From NCBI GenBank assembly GCA_023078685.1, contig JALGAS010000008.1:3100001-3164000 (forward strand): a DNA stretch of 64,000 bases. The letters are read 5' to 3'. Below the pieces are notes generated by a model, which worked only from the letters and a program-made list of their open reading frames with translations, was not told the origin of the DNA and did not search any database. This DNA is from Neopestalotiopsis rosae (Eukaryota > Ascomycota > Sordariomycetes > Amphisphaeriales > Sporocadaceae). Of this stretch, positions 33,908 through 45,163 are shown one piece after another; position 1 is the first letter of the stretch, and the number at the start of each line of letters is the position of its first letter. A program made the position numbers and the translations under genes.

Positions 33908-35972
33908 TCAACCCAACGCCACCCAATCCGGAAGCGCGTCTGTCTGAAATATGTCGAAGTCGTTCAGGAATTCTTGCAGACTGCCATCGTCTTGAATGAT
34001 GGGCTCTGCAGGTAGATCTCCACCTGGCTTGTCATCTACGGGCTGGACCAAACCTTTCTCTCGCAGGAAGGCCGCCAAAGTCTCCGCACTTTGCTCTTGG
34101 ACAATTTCTACCAGTCTTTGCCTAGCTTGCCCTGCCATGATGTGGAACTCTTTGTTCAACTGTGTCATGATACGTTGCGGGAGGTGCTGTCGCAAATACG
34201 CCTCGTATTCGTCGCAATCAATCAGGCGATCCAGTTGTCTCGTTGCCTCCCTGACATCATGGTCTGTGGGGAGTCAGTTGGCGGATCCGGACAATTTCCA
34301 GAGCCATTGAACTCACATGGACTCGGTATATGATCCTCTTCGATCTCAGGAAACAATACTCGATATATTTCTTTCCACCTCTCCATGTCGGTCATACCAT
34401 TGCCGCGTATTGCTTGAATATCGCCCCATTGCAGTTGGTTCATGAAACCAAGACGTTGCGCACCGTCATCGACTTCACACGCGTCACGAGCTATGCTGTG
34501 CTCATGGAGACTCATTCTCGCTTCGAATTGCCGACCACAGCGGGCGCAACTGAGCTCCTTGTAGTGCCGTCTTTTGAGATGTTCTCTGAGCATTTATTAG
34601 TAAGGAGATCGTGGCACGAGTGAATAGAAATGTGTACTTCATTCTACTCATCCCATCAAATCCAGGTCCTGGGCAAGTTCTCCATGTAGAGAACTCAACT
34701 GGATGACGTTTCATATAGGGACAAGCGATCTTCGACCCTCCACAAGTTGTCACCTTGGCACGCTTCTGACTGCTGCCGTTGCCCCTTTGATCATCCCCGG
34801 AAGCCCCATCTTGATCTTCTAAATCATCATCACGCTTCCTTTTTAGGCGAGATCTAGACTGCGCGTTGTATGCACAACTCCGTTGCTTGCCAGTCCCATC
34901 ACCCGTTTGGTCAGAGCTGCTGCTTTAAGAGGATTCTGGGCACTGGCGGAACCCAAATCGCCTGAGGATGACCTTTGCGAATATGCTCTCCATTTCACCC
35001 ATCATTCGCATACCCCATCCACCGATGGAAGAAGCTACAGGTGTCTCATACTCGGGGCTTCCTTCTTTGATAGAAAATTCCTGGGTTGAGACAGGGGACT
35101 CAGATGACGGTGGTATAGTACCGGAATTTGACTTATCACTATCCGTGTCATCCGATTCAAAACTGTTCGAGCCTGTTGTTGGATAGTACAAAGATGGAGT
35201 TCTCGTCAAGAAAGATACACTCAAATCGCTTGATTTTTGAGATTCGTCCTCTTCATGGCAATATTGCACTGTCGCAGACGACGGAGCTTCTTCGGCGCTC
35301 TCCACGAACTCCGAATCCTTTGACACCTCAGTGTTCATATTAAAGCCCGGCAAAAGGGGGGACATGGGATCCTCGGATTCCGAAAGACGGCTTTCATCTC
35401 TTGATCGAATATCAGCAGACGTGCCGTCTTTGTGGGCCGGGCCTGCGGCACAGTCGCTGTCGGAGAATGGATTCAGGCTCGATGATGTACTTTCATCAAC
35501 TTGCAAACCGTATGCATTGAAAATTCCTTCCCAAGCATCCTCAACATGAAGCCGTTTGTGACAGTCCCCAGTATCAACTGTGAAATGCAGATCAGGAAGG
35601 GAAACAACGGGGGAAGGCCCCAGGATGAAGGAAGAGCCTGCAGAGCTAGAACCGCACTCCAAAAGGTCAGGAACCAGAGTGATCTCACTCGAAGTTCGAC
35701 ACAACTCTTCCCCAAATTCTGCTTCAAGGAACGCGAATGCTGGGGAACCAGAAGCTTCATCATTGCCGACTGCCTTGCTGCTAGAGTCAGGTCAATATAT
35801 CATCCAATTCAGAAGAGGTAAGAGGCTCTGCGAACTGCGAAATTCTGTGCTGTGCCAATGATTTCGACTCGTGAGCTGGGACCGAGACCGAGGTGGCAGA
35901 TCCCGATGGACTGTCAAGTTCGCTATCGAATTTTTTCGGCGAGGCTGCAGAATGAGCGGCGTTTCTATACAT
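33908..35972 (-). CDS. Fungal C2H2-like zinc-finger protein (possible cryptic intron or nonsense codon)
   Basis: Reconstructed from several exons. Exon 1 begins at ATG 35972 (MYRNAAHSAASPKKF). An intron at 35781-35835 (GTTCGC...CTAG) leads into a long Ser/Asp/Glu-rich region. A basic patch follows (LKRKRDDD, QKRAKV), then IACPYMKRHPVEFSTWRTC, PGPGFDGMSRMK, an intron at 34586-34637, EHLKRRHYKELSCARCGRQF and LHEHSIARDAC. Next is WKEIYRVLFPEI, an intron near 34247-34316 (acceptor uncertain), and a helical tail YEAYLRQHLPQRI to LPDWVALG. This matches a common ascomycete family in which CPY...HP...C..G..M.R.KEHL.RRH precedes a degenerate C2H2 finger. DNA binding is plausible but untested. A TAA at 34925-34927 interrupts the frame between the acidic region and the basic patch: either a 114-nt in-frame intron (34859-34972) removes it or the gene is broken. 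Confidence 0.62.
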
Positions 35973-37874
35973 TTTTCCTCATGAAATATGGGTGAGTTGT
36001 GGATGGCTGATGCGCCACGTATCTTCACTTAGAGTACCGGTGTATATAAAAAGTTCAGCAAGTTGATTATGGAGAGTATGTGATTGACTTCAGATTTTAG
36101 GTGAATATTTCCATTTCCATTGATTTCGGTGAAAAGCAGAGAAAACGGCAAGGATGAAATTTCATGCCAGCGGTAAGGCTGCGGGAGAAAGGGGTTATGC
36201 CGCCTCCAACGCAATTGCGTAAAGCACCATTCGCGCGATCCACACCGCCGGCCTAGTATTCATGAACAGCCGTAGGACGCAATTGAGCTTCCCATATGTA
36301 CGTGGGGGTCTGCGTCTAACTGTATTGTATACTAAAGCATCTACGCAACGAACAGACCTCAGACGGTCAACATCCTGGTGAGAACAAACGTACATGTTAA
36401 GTGGTATCGTATGATTGAGTCCTACACACTCGATTCATCTCGTCGGACCTCTTCTCATCTGCCTTCCCAGGCACCCAGATGTGCCAATCAAGGTTAATGT
36501 GAGCTGGGAAGTCATCCAAAAACCGATACTGCCTTGAACATTGCTGTCCGACATCGAGTAATGGACTCAGAAAAACTGCATGGCGCCTCCGCCACGAACT
36601 GGCCCCACGGGGCCGGGGGGAGGCAGTAAATATCTTGGCAACCCGCATTGGGGAGTTAAGTAAATGCCACCCAAAAAAAGAAAAGAAAAAAAAGCACAGT
36701 CGAAGCCGCCTCCTCAAGTAATATGGATGCAAATCTTGCAAGCTTTTAGAACTTATTCGCTGCCTACCTGGGCAGATTCGAGCATTAGACGCCCAAACAA
36801 TCAGAGAATAGTGTCATCAGAAATAAGAAAACGGGTCTATGAGCCTTTGCTGCTATAATTTGGACTGTTCATTTCCTTGACGATATTCTGTCGGTAAACC
36901 TTTCTCCTGGAAGAGTGGCCCAATTATTTCTTGAGAAAGACGCAAATTCATATAAGTGGAAGGTTACTTTGTTTCATCAGTCACCTCAAACGATCATTAT
37001 TGCGGACCTAAGGAAAACCCATATTATAACAGAAGATAATGAAATATTCAGATCTCGAAATAGATCATTGGTTATACAACACGAAGCTCCATGGTACCAT
37101 CACTTGTCACAAATATCTTGTAGCTTGCTGAAGTCATAATCGCGAGACTAGAGCTCCAGCTTGGATCTTCGTCACCGTGGCCATGCTGATGGAAGATTGA
37201 TGATACTTAATTACAAGCGGATTGCCGACGAACAACATTGCAAAGTTTCCTGCCTGGTGTACATTTATGGTCCTCAAAATGAAGCTTATTGAGTGCAAGC
37301 CGAGCAAAGATTACGCAATCTCCAAACAAATGCGTGGATGTGTTGTGCTTTTTTTCTTATTTCTTTTTTACAGCTAGGCAGATCCAAGGTCTTGCCGCTG
37401 GAGAACTTCTGAAATCATCGGCTCATACTTGCGCCAACGCCAACATAATGTTGCAACAACCGTAGAGCTTGGGCTTAGGTGGTATCTCATAGCTTTGCAG
37501 GGCTCAAATGGAGAATAAAGGGAAGTGCCTCAATGTTGGTGGTTCATAAGGAACCGGGCACTTTCGGCGCGCAAAACCTGGTGCAAGAAAATGGAGCAAC
37601 GCAGAGGATTGGCATCACAAATCAAATCAAGAGTGCCTCGTTACTCACGCAATGCGCCTCCGTCAGCTCGAAAGTCTGGACGTTCATACCAACCGAGATT
37701 CTTGCAGTAGTGGTATTGTCTAGTCTAACCTAGCCCAAATGATCTTTGCATAACCGCTCGATTGGACCTATCAGCGACGCGAACTTCAAGGTACCAAGGT
37801 ACCTCCACCTCCGAGAGGCATCTTGGACTTGAGAATAAGCAACTCTTGGCAATTTGAGGTTCATTCAGGTGCAG
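35973..37874. other. Intergenic
   Basis: No gene is supported. It holds the upstream region of the C2H2-like gene and AT-rich DNA. Small ORFs at 36397-37139 have no motif. Confidence 0.5.
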
Positions 37875-38293
37875 CATGGAAACGGCGCCTCCCCCTCATA
37901 TGGTGCGCTCCAAACCTTGCGGCATCTTGCACGAGTCAAAACACTGCATATTTACTAACCTAGGATAGTGAGATGGCAGAAGTTTTGAATTATAAAAACG
38001 AAGCCCACCACCAACAATCCATTGACGCATCGCATTACAGTCATCTCTTGCTTCATGCTGCTTTACTTCGTATACATCCAAACATAACAAGCCACGTATT
38101 TTTCTTGCAAAAGTGCAGCAAAACACCATTTGCACTCACGTGGCGCCTATTTGAGTCCTTTCCGTCAAAGCTTTCCGAGAATCGATAAGACGATCTCGAG
38201 GGCAGCACTAACCCTGCTGAATAACTATGCAATAGTTGCATCAGTAGGAAAAGCATGCTTTCTGTCATACACTTATTGAACTAGACTCAAGAG

Positions 38294-38459
38294 CTGAGGG
38301 TACTGGCTCTACGAACAAAATTGTTCGCTGAGAAAAACCCTATTTCACGATCATAAGTCGATCCATACGAGAAAAACTGAGGGTACTGGCTCTACGAACA
38401 AAATTGTTCGCTTGGAAAAACCCTATTTCACGATCATAAGTCGATCCATACGAGAAAAA
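38294..38459. repeat. 83-bp tandem duplication (two copies)
   Basis: 38294-38376 and 38377-38459 are head-to-tail copies differing at two positions (GCTGAG versus GCTTGG). Each unit holds an interrupted palindrome, CGAACAA-AA-TTGTTCG. The high identity shows a recent event. It lies inside copy 1 of the larger segmental duplication and has no counterpart in copy 2. Confidence 0.92.
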
Positions 38460-38714
38460 CCCTCACTAGCTCTGCGACCGTATTTCATCGGTGCAACCTG
38501 AAATATCCTCGGTTGAATATTCCCAACCAAGTGATCGACGGCGGTCAGGAATCCAGGGTTCACTTTGCCTGTGTACTGGTCCACATAAACAACAATGGGT
38601 TCGTTAACGCCATATCGAACTTTTGCATCACAACAAAGGATGGCGGCAAAGTGATCTGATTTTGGTGAAGACACAAGTAGGGCATTTTTGAACCAGGTAA
38701 CGTATATTGTCTGA

Positions 38715-39292
38715 CCCTAGGATATATACTGAGATACTCACACCACCCATCCGATGTTAGTGAGTGTGTTATGCCCCAGCACCAATTGTGCTAGGGTCTT
38801 TCAAACGCCTGACACCGTCCCAGTCTCGATGATGGCGGTGTCCCCGGCGTGACTCTATATGAGCTAGAAGTCCGGAAGACTGGCCACGATCCTCGCATCG
38901 CGATCGTTGAAGATCAGGATATCCAAACTACAATTTCCGAGTCTCCTGGCAAGAGTCCTTGCCTTTCGATCGTTGAGGTTGAGGACATCCAAGCTACAAC
39001 TCCCGAGGCGGTTGGCATCAGGGTAAAGACCTTGTGATACTCAAAGACATCATGTCAATATGACTGACCTGGATAACAGGCAAGTTCGGTTTCGCAGAAC
39101 GTCAATTCCGATGAGCCTCCCGTGGCCGAGAACCAGTGTCCCATCTGCCAGAAGACGTTTGCACACAGAAAGGACCTGCTTAGACACCACAAATCAATCC
39201 ATACTCTGCAGCAATTTGAATGCTCGCGCTGCCGAATCTCATTTAATCGGAAAGACAACCTGCGCCGACATGAACAAGAGAAACTACATTGA
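38715..39292 (+). CDS. Two-finger C2H2 zinc-finger protein, paralogue A (5' end unresolved)
   Basis: Exons recognised by comparison with the paralogue at 46.1-46.6 kb. An upstream exon ends at 38759 (ILTPPIRC + split Tyr codon). The intron 38760-38823 has a GTGAGT donor, a CTGAC branch and a CCCAG end. The exon 38824-39022 starts LDDGGVPGVTLYELEVRKTG. The intron is 39023-39079, and the last exon is 39080-39292. The C-terminus has two C2H2 fingers: CPICQKTFAHRKDLLRHHKSIH and CSRCRISFNRKDNLRRHEQE(KLH). The middle contains two imperfect repeats, IVEDQDIQTTISES and IVEVEDIQATTPEA. The start codon was not found; the first exon is probably further 5'. Fingers of this spacing usually bind nucleic acid, and a transcription-factor role is inferred only. 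Stop at 39290-39292. Confidence 0.55.
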
Positions 39293-40318
39293 TAGCTCAG
39301 TGCTCCTCTGGTACGGAGACCCAAGTTGAAGAGAGATTCAAGGTCTTTGGCTAATGGTGAACTAGAAGTGCCTAGATCAGCTGCAAGAAGATGTTCATAC
39401 ATGTTACATGCTGTTTTATTGGACTTAATACGTCGGAACGCAGCGTTTGTGGCGCTATTGGAAATGATGATGGGTATAGAGATTGGTCTCTTGAAGTAAT
39501 GGATTAAAGTGGTCAGTCCACGCTGCCTTACACCATGGCACAGGCTGGCCTTTTCATGGCAGGCTTTCTTGCGGGGGTAAGACTTCTCAGGAACCCACCT
39601 TTCCCACTTCTACAGCCACTAACACACATAAGAGTCAGCATGCGGATGGAGACGGGGTAGGAGAATTCCGAATTGTGTGTTCGCGAGAAAGAAAAACGCT
39701 TTTTTTGTTGGGGGGAGTAGGTGTTTTGGGGAAGGCACAGCGAGTGAGATGGGGCGTTGTGGATCAGGAGATCAGGCTTTTTTGTTCAAAAGGGATTGTT
39801 ATGAATGGATTGGTATTCCCTAAAGATACTTTTTCTTGGAACTTCGCACGATTTTGGTCGAATACATTCATCGTCACACGGCACGCATACTTGAGCATGA
39901 GAATTTGATCTGTGATCGATACATGTAAGACCAAGCAACTGTATTGCGTCTATTGGATGGGCATAGGCTTATACATGTGTGATCAGCTATAAAATCCTGA
40001 CAGCCAAGCACTTACCCGGACACTCTTTCACTGTTCGAGGCGGTGTGGAGACAGTCAGGAAGTGCGTGATAAGTAAAACTTTTGGTGTCAGAAAGGTTTC
40101 CGAACTCGGATATCCGAGAAGCTTGTGTAGATCAATGGATGTTCAATAGTCACATTCAGAAAAGGTACATGAAGACTTCAGAGTATAGGGAGGCGCGTAA
40201 CGCTCGTCAAATTCATGTTATCGGTGCTGAGCAGATTATCTTGGTGTTTGCTTCATGGTTCTCCCTTCCGTTCAGTGCTGCTCCCGGCTTCTCTATTCCG
40301 TGCGAGTAGGTGGGCGTC
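39293..40318. other. Intergenic
   Basis: Facing 3' ends of the C2H2 paralogue A and the acidic coiled-coil gene. ORFs at 39675-39908 and 40082-40309 have no recognisable content. Confidence 0.5.
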
Positions 40319-40855
40319 TCACTCCTCCAGCTCCACCCCTTCCTGCTCCTCATCCTCCTCGTAATCGTCCCACGAATCAGAATAGGGGTTGAGATCAGGG
40401 TCGGACTCATCATAGTCATAATCATAAAGCGCATTGGCAAAGGTGCGCCGTGCTTCGTGCCATTCCTCCTGCAATTCGACCTTGAGCTTCTCGCCTTCCG
40501 TTTTCTCTACTTCGATGGCCTTGCGAACTGCGATCAGGGCTGTCTTGTGCAACTCGTCGACTTCGTCCAAGGCCGACTCTGCCATGCCGTAAGTCCAGGT
40601 CTGCTTTATGTTTCCGGCTTCTTGTTTGAGCTTGGTAGCGCGGTGAATCATGGCTTGAATGGATTTGCGTGCATTCTTGAACGCAGGATCGTTCTTGGTT
40701 TCGACGGAGTTGGTCGTGCCTTTCTCTTCGCCCTGTTTATTCTCCTGCTGGGGTTCCTCGTTGTTCTTGACTGAAGTATCCGCATTGTCCTGGGATTCAC
40801 GGTCCTCCGGACCCGTCACATCTCCCATAGTAGCAGCGGAGCTGTGAGTGGACAT
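40319..40855 (-). CDS. Acidic coiled-coil hypothetical protein
   Basis: Single-exon ORF of 178 aa starting at ATG 40855; a second ATG nine codons in (40828) is an alternative. The first ~60 residues are polar and disordered (SVKNNEEPQQENKQGEEKGT). Residues ~58-140 are heptad-like and highly charged (FKNARKSIQAMIHRATKLKQ, IEVEKTEGEKLKVELQEEW), predicting a helical coiled coil. The tail is strongly acidic and Tyr/Asp-rich (YDYDYDESDPDLNPYSDSWD...EEDEEQEGVELEE). There is no signal peptide, membrane segment or known domain. A CATAAATAA box about 95 nt upstream and the strong composition bias support a real gene. Function is unknown; cytosolic or nuclear location is inferred from composition. Confidence 0.68.
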   Translation of the reverse strand: MSTHSSAATMGDVTGPEDRESQDNADTSVKNNEEPQQENKQGEEKGTTNSVETKNDPAFKNARKSIQAMIHRATKLKQEAGNIKQTWTYGMAESALDEVDELHKTALIAVRKAIEVEKTEGEKLKVELQEEWHEARRTFANALYDYDYDESDPDLNPYSDSWDDYEEDEEQEGVELEE

Positions 40856-40948
40856 CGTTGAGATTGGGCGTTATTCTGTTTGATTTAGATGATGATTAAG
40901 ATGGAATTAGGTGAAGTTGCAAGATGACGACGCATCAAAGGTGACCTC

Positions 40949-40957
40949 TTATTTATG
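40949..40957 (-). promoter_or_regulatory. TATA-like box of the acidic coiled-coil gene
   Basis: CATAAATAA on the minus strand, about 95 nt upstream of ATG 40855. Confidence 0.35.
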
Positions 40958-42414
40958 TTGAGAAAGTGACCAGATTCCTGAGGTTTCTTGTGGGACTCAT
41001 TGGACAGCAATCATTTCTTTGCTTTACTTGATCAGGCCCTGCGACTCACTTCTTTTACAATAAAGCAGGCAGATACATGACTGGCCTCAGTGTTTAATAC
41101 TTAAGTTCTTGTTGTCACCACGAAGGCAAAGTTTTGCTCTAAAAGTATGAGTTGACAAAGAATGAATGAAGAAAGGACAAGATCCTCGCGTTTCGATAGC
41201 CGTTCCGACAAATCACTCGCGACCACGCAGGCATTGGGTACCTTAGACATGATTCAGGTGCTCAGCCAACCACGAATCTCAGGTACCTGATCTGCAAAAC
41301 GCCATTTTGCGCATTGAAAAGAGCTCCATAGGCATAGCAGCATGGTTGACACACCATAGAATGGTTCTCAACGTTTATTGTACCGCCAGTCTTATTTCCA
41401 GGAGGACAAAATTCGTCGACATACATGAGAAAATCCTTTGACTCCAGCCAGAGTCACAATGACAGCCACAGGCCATGGGAACTGGGATACGACAAACTGG
41501 TACATGACACAGAGAGTCGTTGATCATCTGATTTGAGCTCACGGGCACGTTAGAGAGTCAATGATAGACTCAGTTGGTTGATTTCCTTCGGGAGAGATGT
41601 TCAATGGAGAATTGCCCAGCATTATACGTTGCACTATTTCATGATTCGAGCCCAAATGTTTGAGAAATCTGAAGCACAACATATGAACAAATTTCTGATG
41701 TTGAGGAATAGGAATAACCTAGGGAAGTTGTTATTTTGACCCACATCAACTGTTCTATTGGGGGATAAAGCAGAATATAATTACTAGTCAGGCTTTGATT
41801 GCGAGATAGAGTGGTCCACGGGTATAAGTGTATGATAATCCACTAGGCAGGCCTAGAGCTTTGAACTATTTGGCGGGGGGCATCAGCAACATCACGCACT
41901 TACGTTAGTCACATACCTAATGGGTATAGACCAATATTGAATCATTCCAGGCCCCATTGGGCGCATTTTGCCTTCCAGGAACCGAGCAAGCTATGGCAAC
42001 TGGAAATCTCAGCTGATTGCTTTAGTGAAACTTGAACCGCTAGGTGACATTCCCTGCACATTGTGAACTGCCCAATGAAGCGTTGCGGCGGCTTTACTTC
42101 TCGGTTGGTCTGTCATGGCGTCTGTTTTGAGTTTCTTCAGCTTCTCAGCTACATACCTGTTTGTCGACAAGATTTGGCTAGCTCATGAATAGTGCCGAAG
42201 ACGTTTCCACCCATGTACACAACCAGTATCTAGCTGGGATCACCACCGAATCAAGCTCCCGATGCCGTGCCGATTTAGGAAATATTCAACGGTCCCAGCG
42301 ATAGTTTTTGGGACTCCTGCGCACAAGTTCAGCGCCACGAAATATTCAGCTGCAAACGTATTATGACAGGCCAGCTGAGATGCGGAGTTCCACCCTGTTG
42401 GGTATTTGTGTTGA
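40958..42414. other. Divergent intergenic region
   Basis: Upstream DNA shared by the coiled-coil gene (leftward) and the PI-PLC gene (rightward). No ORF, RNA or repeat could be supported. Confidence 0.5.
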
Positions 42415-42423
42415 TATATATAA
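42415..42423 (+). promoter_or_regulatory. TATA box of the PI-PLC gene
   Basis: TATATATAA about 150 nt before the predicted start codon. A short upstream ORF of 15 codons plus stop (42468-42515) follows in the leader. Confidence 0.45.
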
Positions 42424-42569
42424 TATCATAGTAGTGAGTGCGTGTATTTGAGAGGAAGTATCTACCTATGAAATACTCGAAGCTCTCAAGGCAGATACTC
42501 TTCATTCTCAGCTGACTAAGTTATCCAACAACAGTAACCCACGAAGCAACCTTGGAGCAGACATTTACG

Positions 42570-43722
42570 AGTATGCACACCTTCATATCCCTTGATTTGT
42601 CTCGCCTGATCTGACTGATCTGCAGTGTCTTTCGTCGTGGACTTCATTGGGACTGTTGGGTCTGTTTTCCAACACGAGGTCAACCAGGCTCCCCAGGCTG
42701 TACGAACAGTGGTTAAAGCTGCCGAAAAAGTGGGTGAAGTGGCGATTAAATATCTTCCAGTATCTGATGAACCTGAAGGTTCACCTGATGGCATAGATTT
42801 GGAGAGATGGCAATCGGCGCTGGATTCAAACAAGCTGGTCACGCAGATTAGCATTCCGGGAACCCATGATTCGGCCGCGGGATCTAATTGGTTATCCCTC
42901 GTACCTCTCGTGCAGACACAGAAGTGGGATATCGACGAGCAGCTACGCTACGGCGTCCGTTACTTCGATCTACGCGGTTACTTCGACACGTTACTCGGTC
43001 AAGTGGGAGCCTGCCACGGTGTACCACTGCCAATTGATTTCCGGACAATCTTCGCAAAGATGTACAACTTTCTCAGGGCGCAACCTACCGAGTTCTTACT
43101 CGTCCAGGTTGCGCACGAGAAGGGACCGCAACTTGATGAATTGTCCGATGACGACTTCGCTGACAGGTTTTGGGACACAATAGAACCGCATGTCAAGGAA
43201 TTTTGGAGCCTGCAAGAGACAGTCCCTACAGTTGGGAGACTTCGAGGCCGTATTCAACTAGTGCGGCGCTTTAACTTGCAGTGGCTGAAAAAGATCGGCA
43301 TCGATGTCAACGGCTTTGGTACTTCAACCACTTCCACAGTGAAGCGAATTATTCAAGACTACTTTGATATGAGTAAAGACGGCGACAACGTAGAACTAAA
43401 CGTCGGACAGGGAATGGAAGAAAAGACAAGGCTGATCAGGGAACAAATGGTGGAGTCTTCTCACGCCGGTCCGGATGTGCTTTGCCTCAACTTCACCAGC
43501 GCGGTACATGGCATTGGAGATCCCAAAACATATGCACTTATGATGGGGGAAGGGACATTTGGCCTGAATCAGAGATTCAAAGATGCTTTGATACAAGATT
43601 TTCAACTCGATGGCAATGGAAGGAGGCCAGGCGGAGAGCCCGTCAAGATCGGTGTGGTCCTGATGGACTATATCAACAAAGACCTTTGTCGACTCATCAT
43701 AAGGACGAACGGCGTGTACTAG
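42570..43722 (+). CDS. PI-PLC X-domain phosphodiesterase, bacterial-type
   Basis: Predicted 365 aa. The frame opens at a GTG immediately after a strong intron end (TCTGACTGATCTGCAG, 42610-42625), and no in-frame ATG follows until far into the domain. Joining the A at 42570 (before donor GTATGC) to TG at 42626 makes ATG-TCT-TTC, so the start codon is split by the 55-nt intron 42571-42625. X-domain hallmarks are IPGTHDSAA with His81, LRYGVRYFDLRG (108-118) and ACHG with His131; these His residues correspond to the general acid/base pair of bacterial phosphatidylinositol-specific PLC. There are no Y, C2 or EF-hand domains and no signal peptide, so it is the short calcium-independent type. It would cleave phosphatidylinositol or GPI-like lipids to a cyclic inositol phosphate and diacylglycerol. 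The lack of a secretion signal leaves its location open. Confidence 0.85.
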
Positions 43723-45163
43723 CCATATTCCGATACGACTTCTGATACGATTGAGTGGGGAGGTTATCTTCCCCGAACAACAAGCAAGCGGCCGAAGAAT
43801 GTCATCTTTTGGTTGACTGTCCAGGAAGACGGGTGATCTAGTCCTATACCAGAGGCAGTATCAAGGAAGGAAAGTCATCTGGTTGACCGGGACGCGTTAA
43901 TTCGCCAGCGTGATGCACCTACGTGTCCAGGTTGACGGAAATGTTGTGTCATATGCGGTGGACGGTGAGGTAACCTGGGGTATTGGGACAAATGAGAAGT
44001 AATAGTGCAGATAATATCAAGAACTTGATTTGAACGCTTCCCATTAAATATTTCGAATTTATCGAAGCTATGTAGTTTCCCCATTTACTGCTGATGGGCC
44101 ATGTAAGTGGTTAGTCCTTAGCCACTCAGGCTTCACATACCATAGATGTTTTTGATACAACTAGCCTTAGCACATTGTATGGCTTCAATCTCAATTGCTA
44201 CACCGTGCCGCTTTTTTCCATATCGAATTGCCAACCAAAGTGCTGTCGCTGGACCGTTGAATTTCCCGTACATCATGTTCCAAGCTCCCTAGGTACATTA
44301 CCTAGCCTGAGCTGAAGTTTTTCTCGCTTAGAATTTTTCTTCAATTATTGCCGTCGACTTTTACACGCGTCGTTCGGGATGTAGTATCGGATCCCGGTCT
44401 CGGGCCGGATCTAGCGACTGTGGTTCGATCTTGTATCTTTAATACCTTGTGATCTGAGCGTCCTCAAAATGTGAAATCCCGCTTTTCTTGGCGTTACCTA
44501 GATTGCTCAAATATGCTTCCCTTTGACGATGGATTGACCAGTATTGGCAAAAGGTCGACGACTAAGATTTGATGCGAGATGAAGAATCCGAGTTGCCTTA
44601 CGAGGGCCAGATCACCGGCTGTGGGGTTACGGCCGCGAAAACGATCTAAACACAATTCCGTCAACATGTTTTTATGAGGATGGATATGAGTTTATGAGTC
44701 TGGTTCTCCAGACTGAATATCTCGTAGGCTAATGAGATTATACCTGCACCAATGTAGACATGCTATTGTAATCAATGCATGTCTTAAGTGTTGAATGGCG
44801 CGTGCTCAATCTGCACAACCCCAACGAAATATCTTTAGAGTTGACTGTGGTGATCCGAAGGAGATCGGGCATCTTCTGCATTGAAGCCCAAAAGTTGAAC
44901 CTACCTATAATCCTGACCTATGACATGAGTGAGTGGCAATCACAGCCTGGGCGGAGGCTTTCGGCCCACACAATCGCGCCTCCTCCGTCTGGAAAATCCT
45001 GTCACATAGGTGAGGTTCCTGCAGTAGTGGGCTTGCTTGGCGAGACGTGTTCAAGATGACAGCCCAATCGGACCCATCTGTAGCACAAGGCGCCTCCGCC
45101 TTGGAAAATCATTCCAAGCGTCAAGCGAAGCAATTGCACGCAGTCTGGTATACAGGGCTGAGA
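43723..45163. other. Intergenic
   Basis: 3' flank of the PI-PLC gene followed by AT-rich DNA; no gene is supported. Short CG-rich blocks containing GCGCCTCC (44976, 45086, 45166) recur here and near 36578 and 37878. Confidence 0.5.

Larger units (their letters stand above)
37875..39292. repeat. Segmental duplication, copy 1 (diverged)
   Basis: Patches of clear similarity, in the same order and orientation, to 45164-46622. They are a GGCGCCTCCCC...TTGCAC block at about 37877-37930, a GTGATCTGATTTT...GTAACGT block at about 38648-38705, and the C2H2 gene at 38715-39292. The distance from first block to stop codon is about 1.42 kb here and 1.46 kb in copy 2. Intervening parts are strongly diverged. 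Confidence 0.6.
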
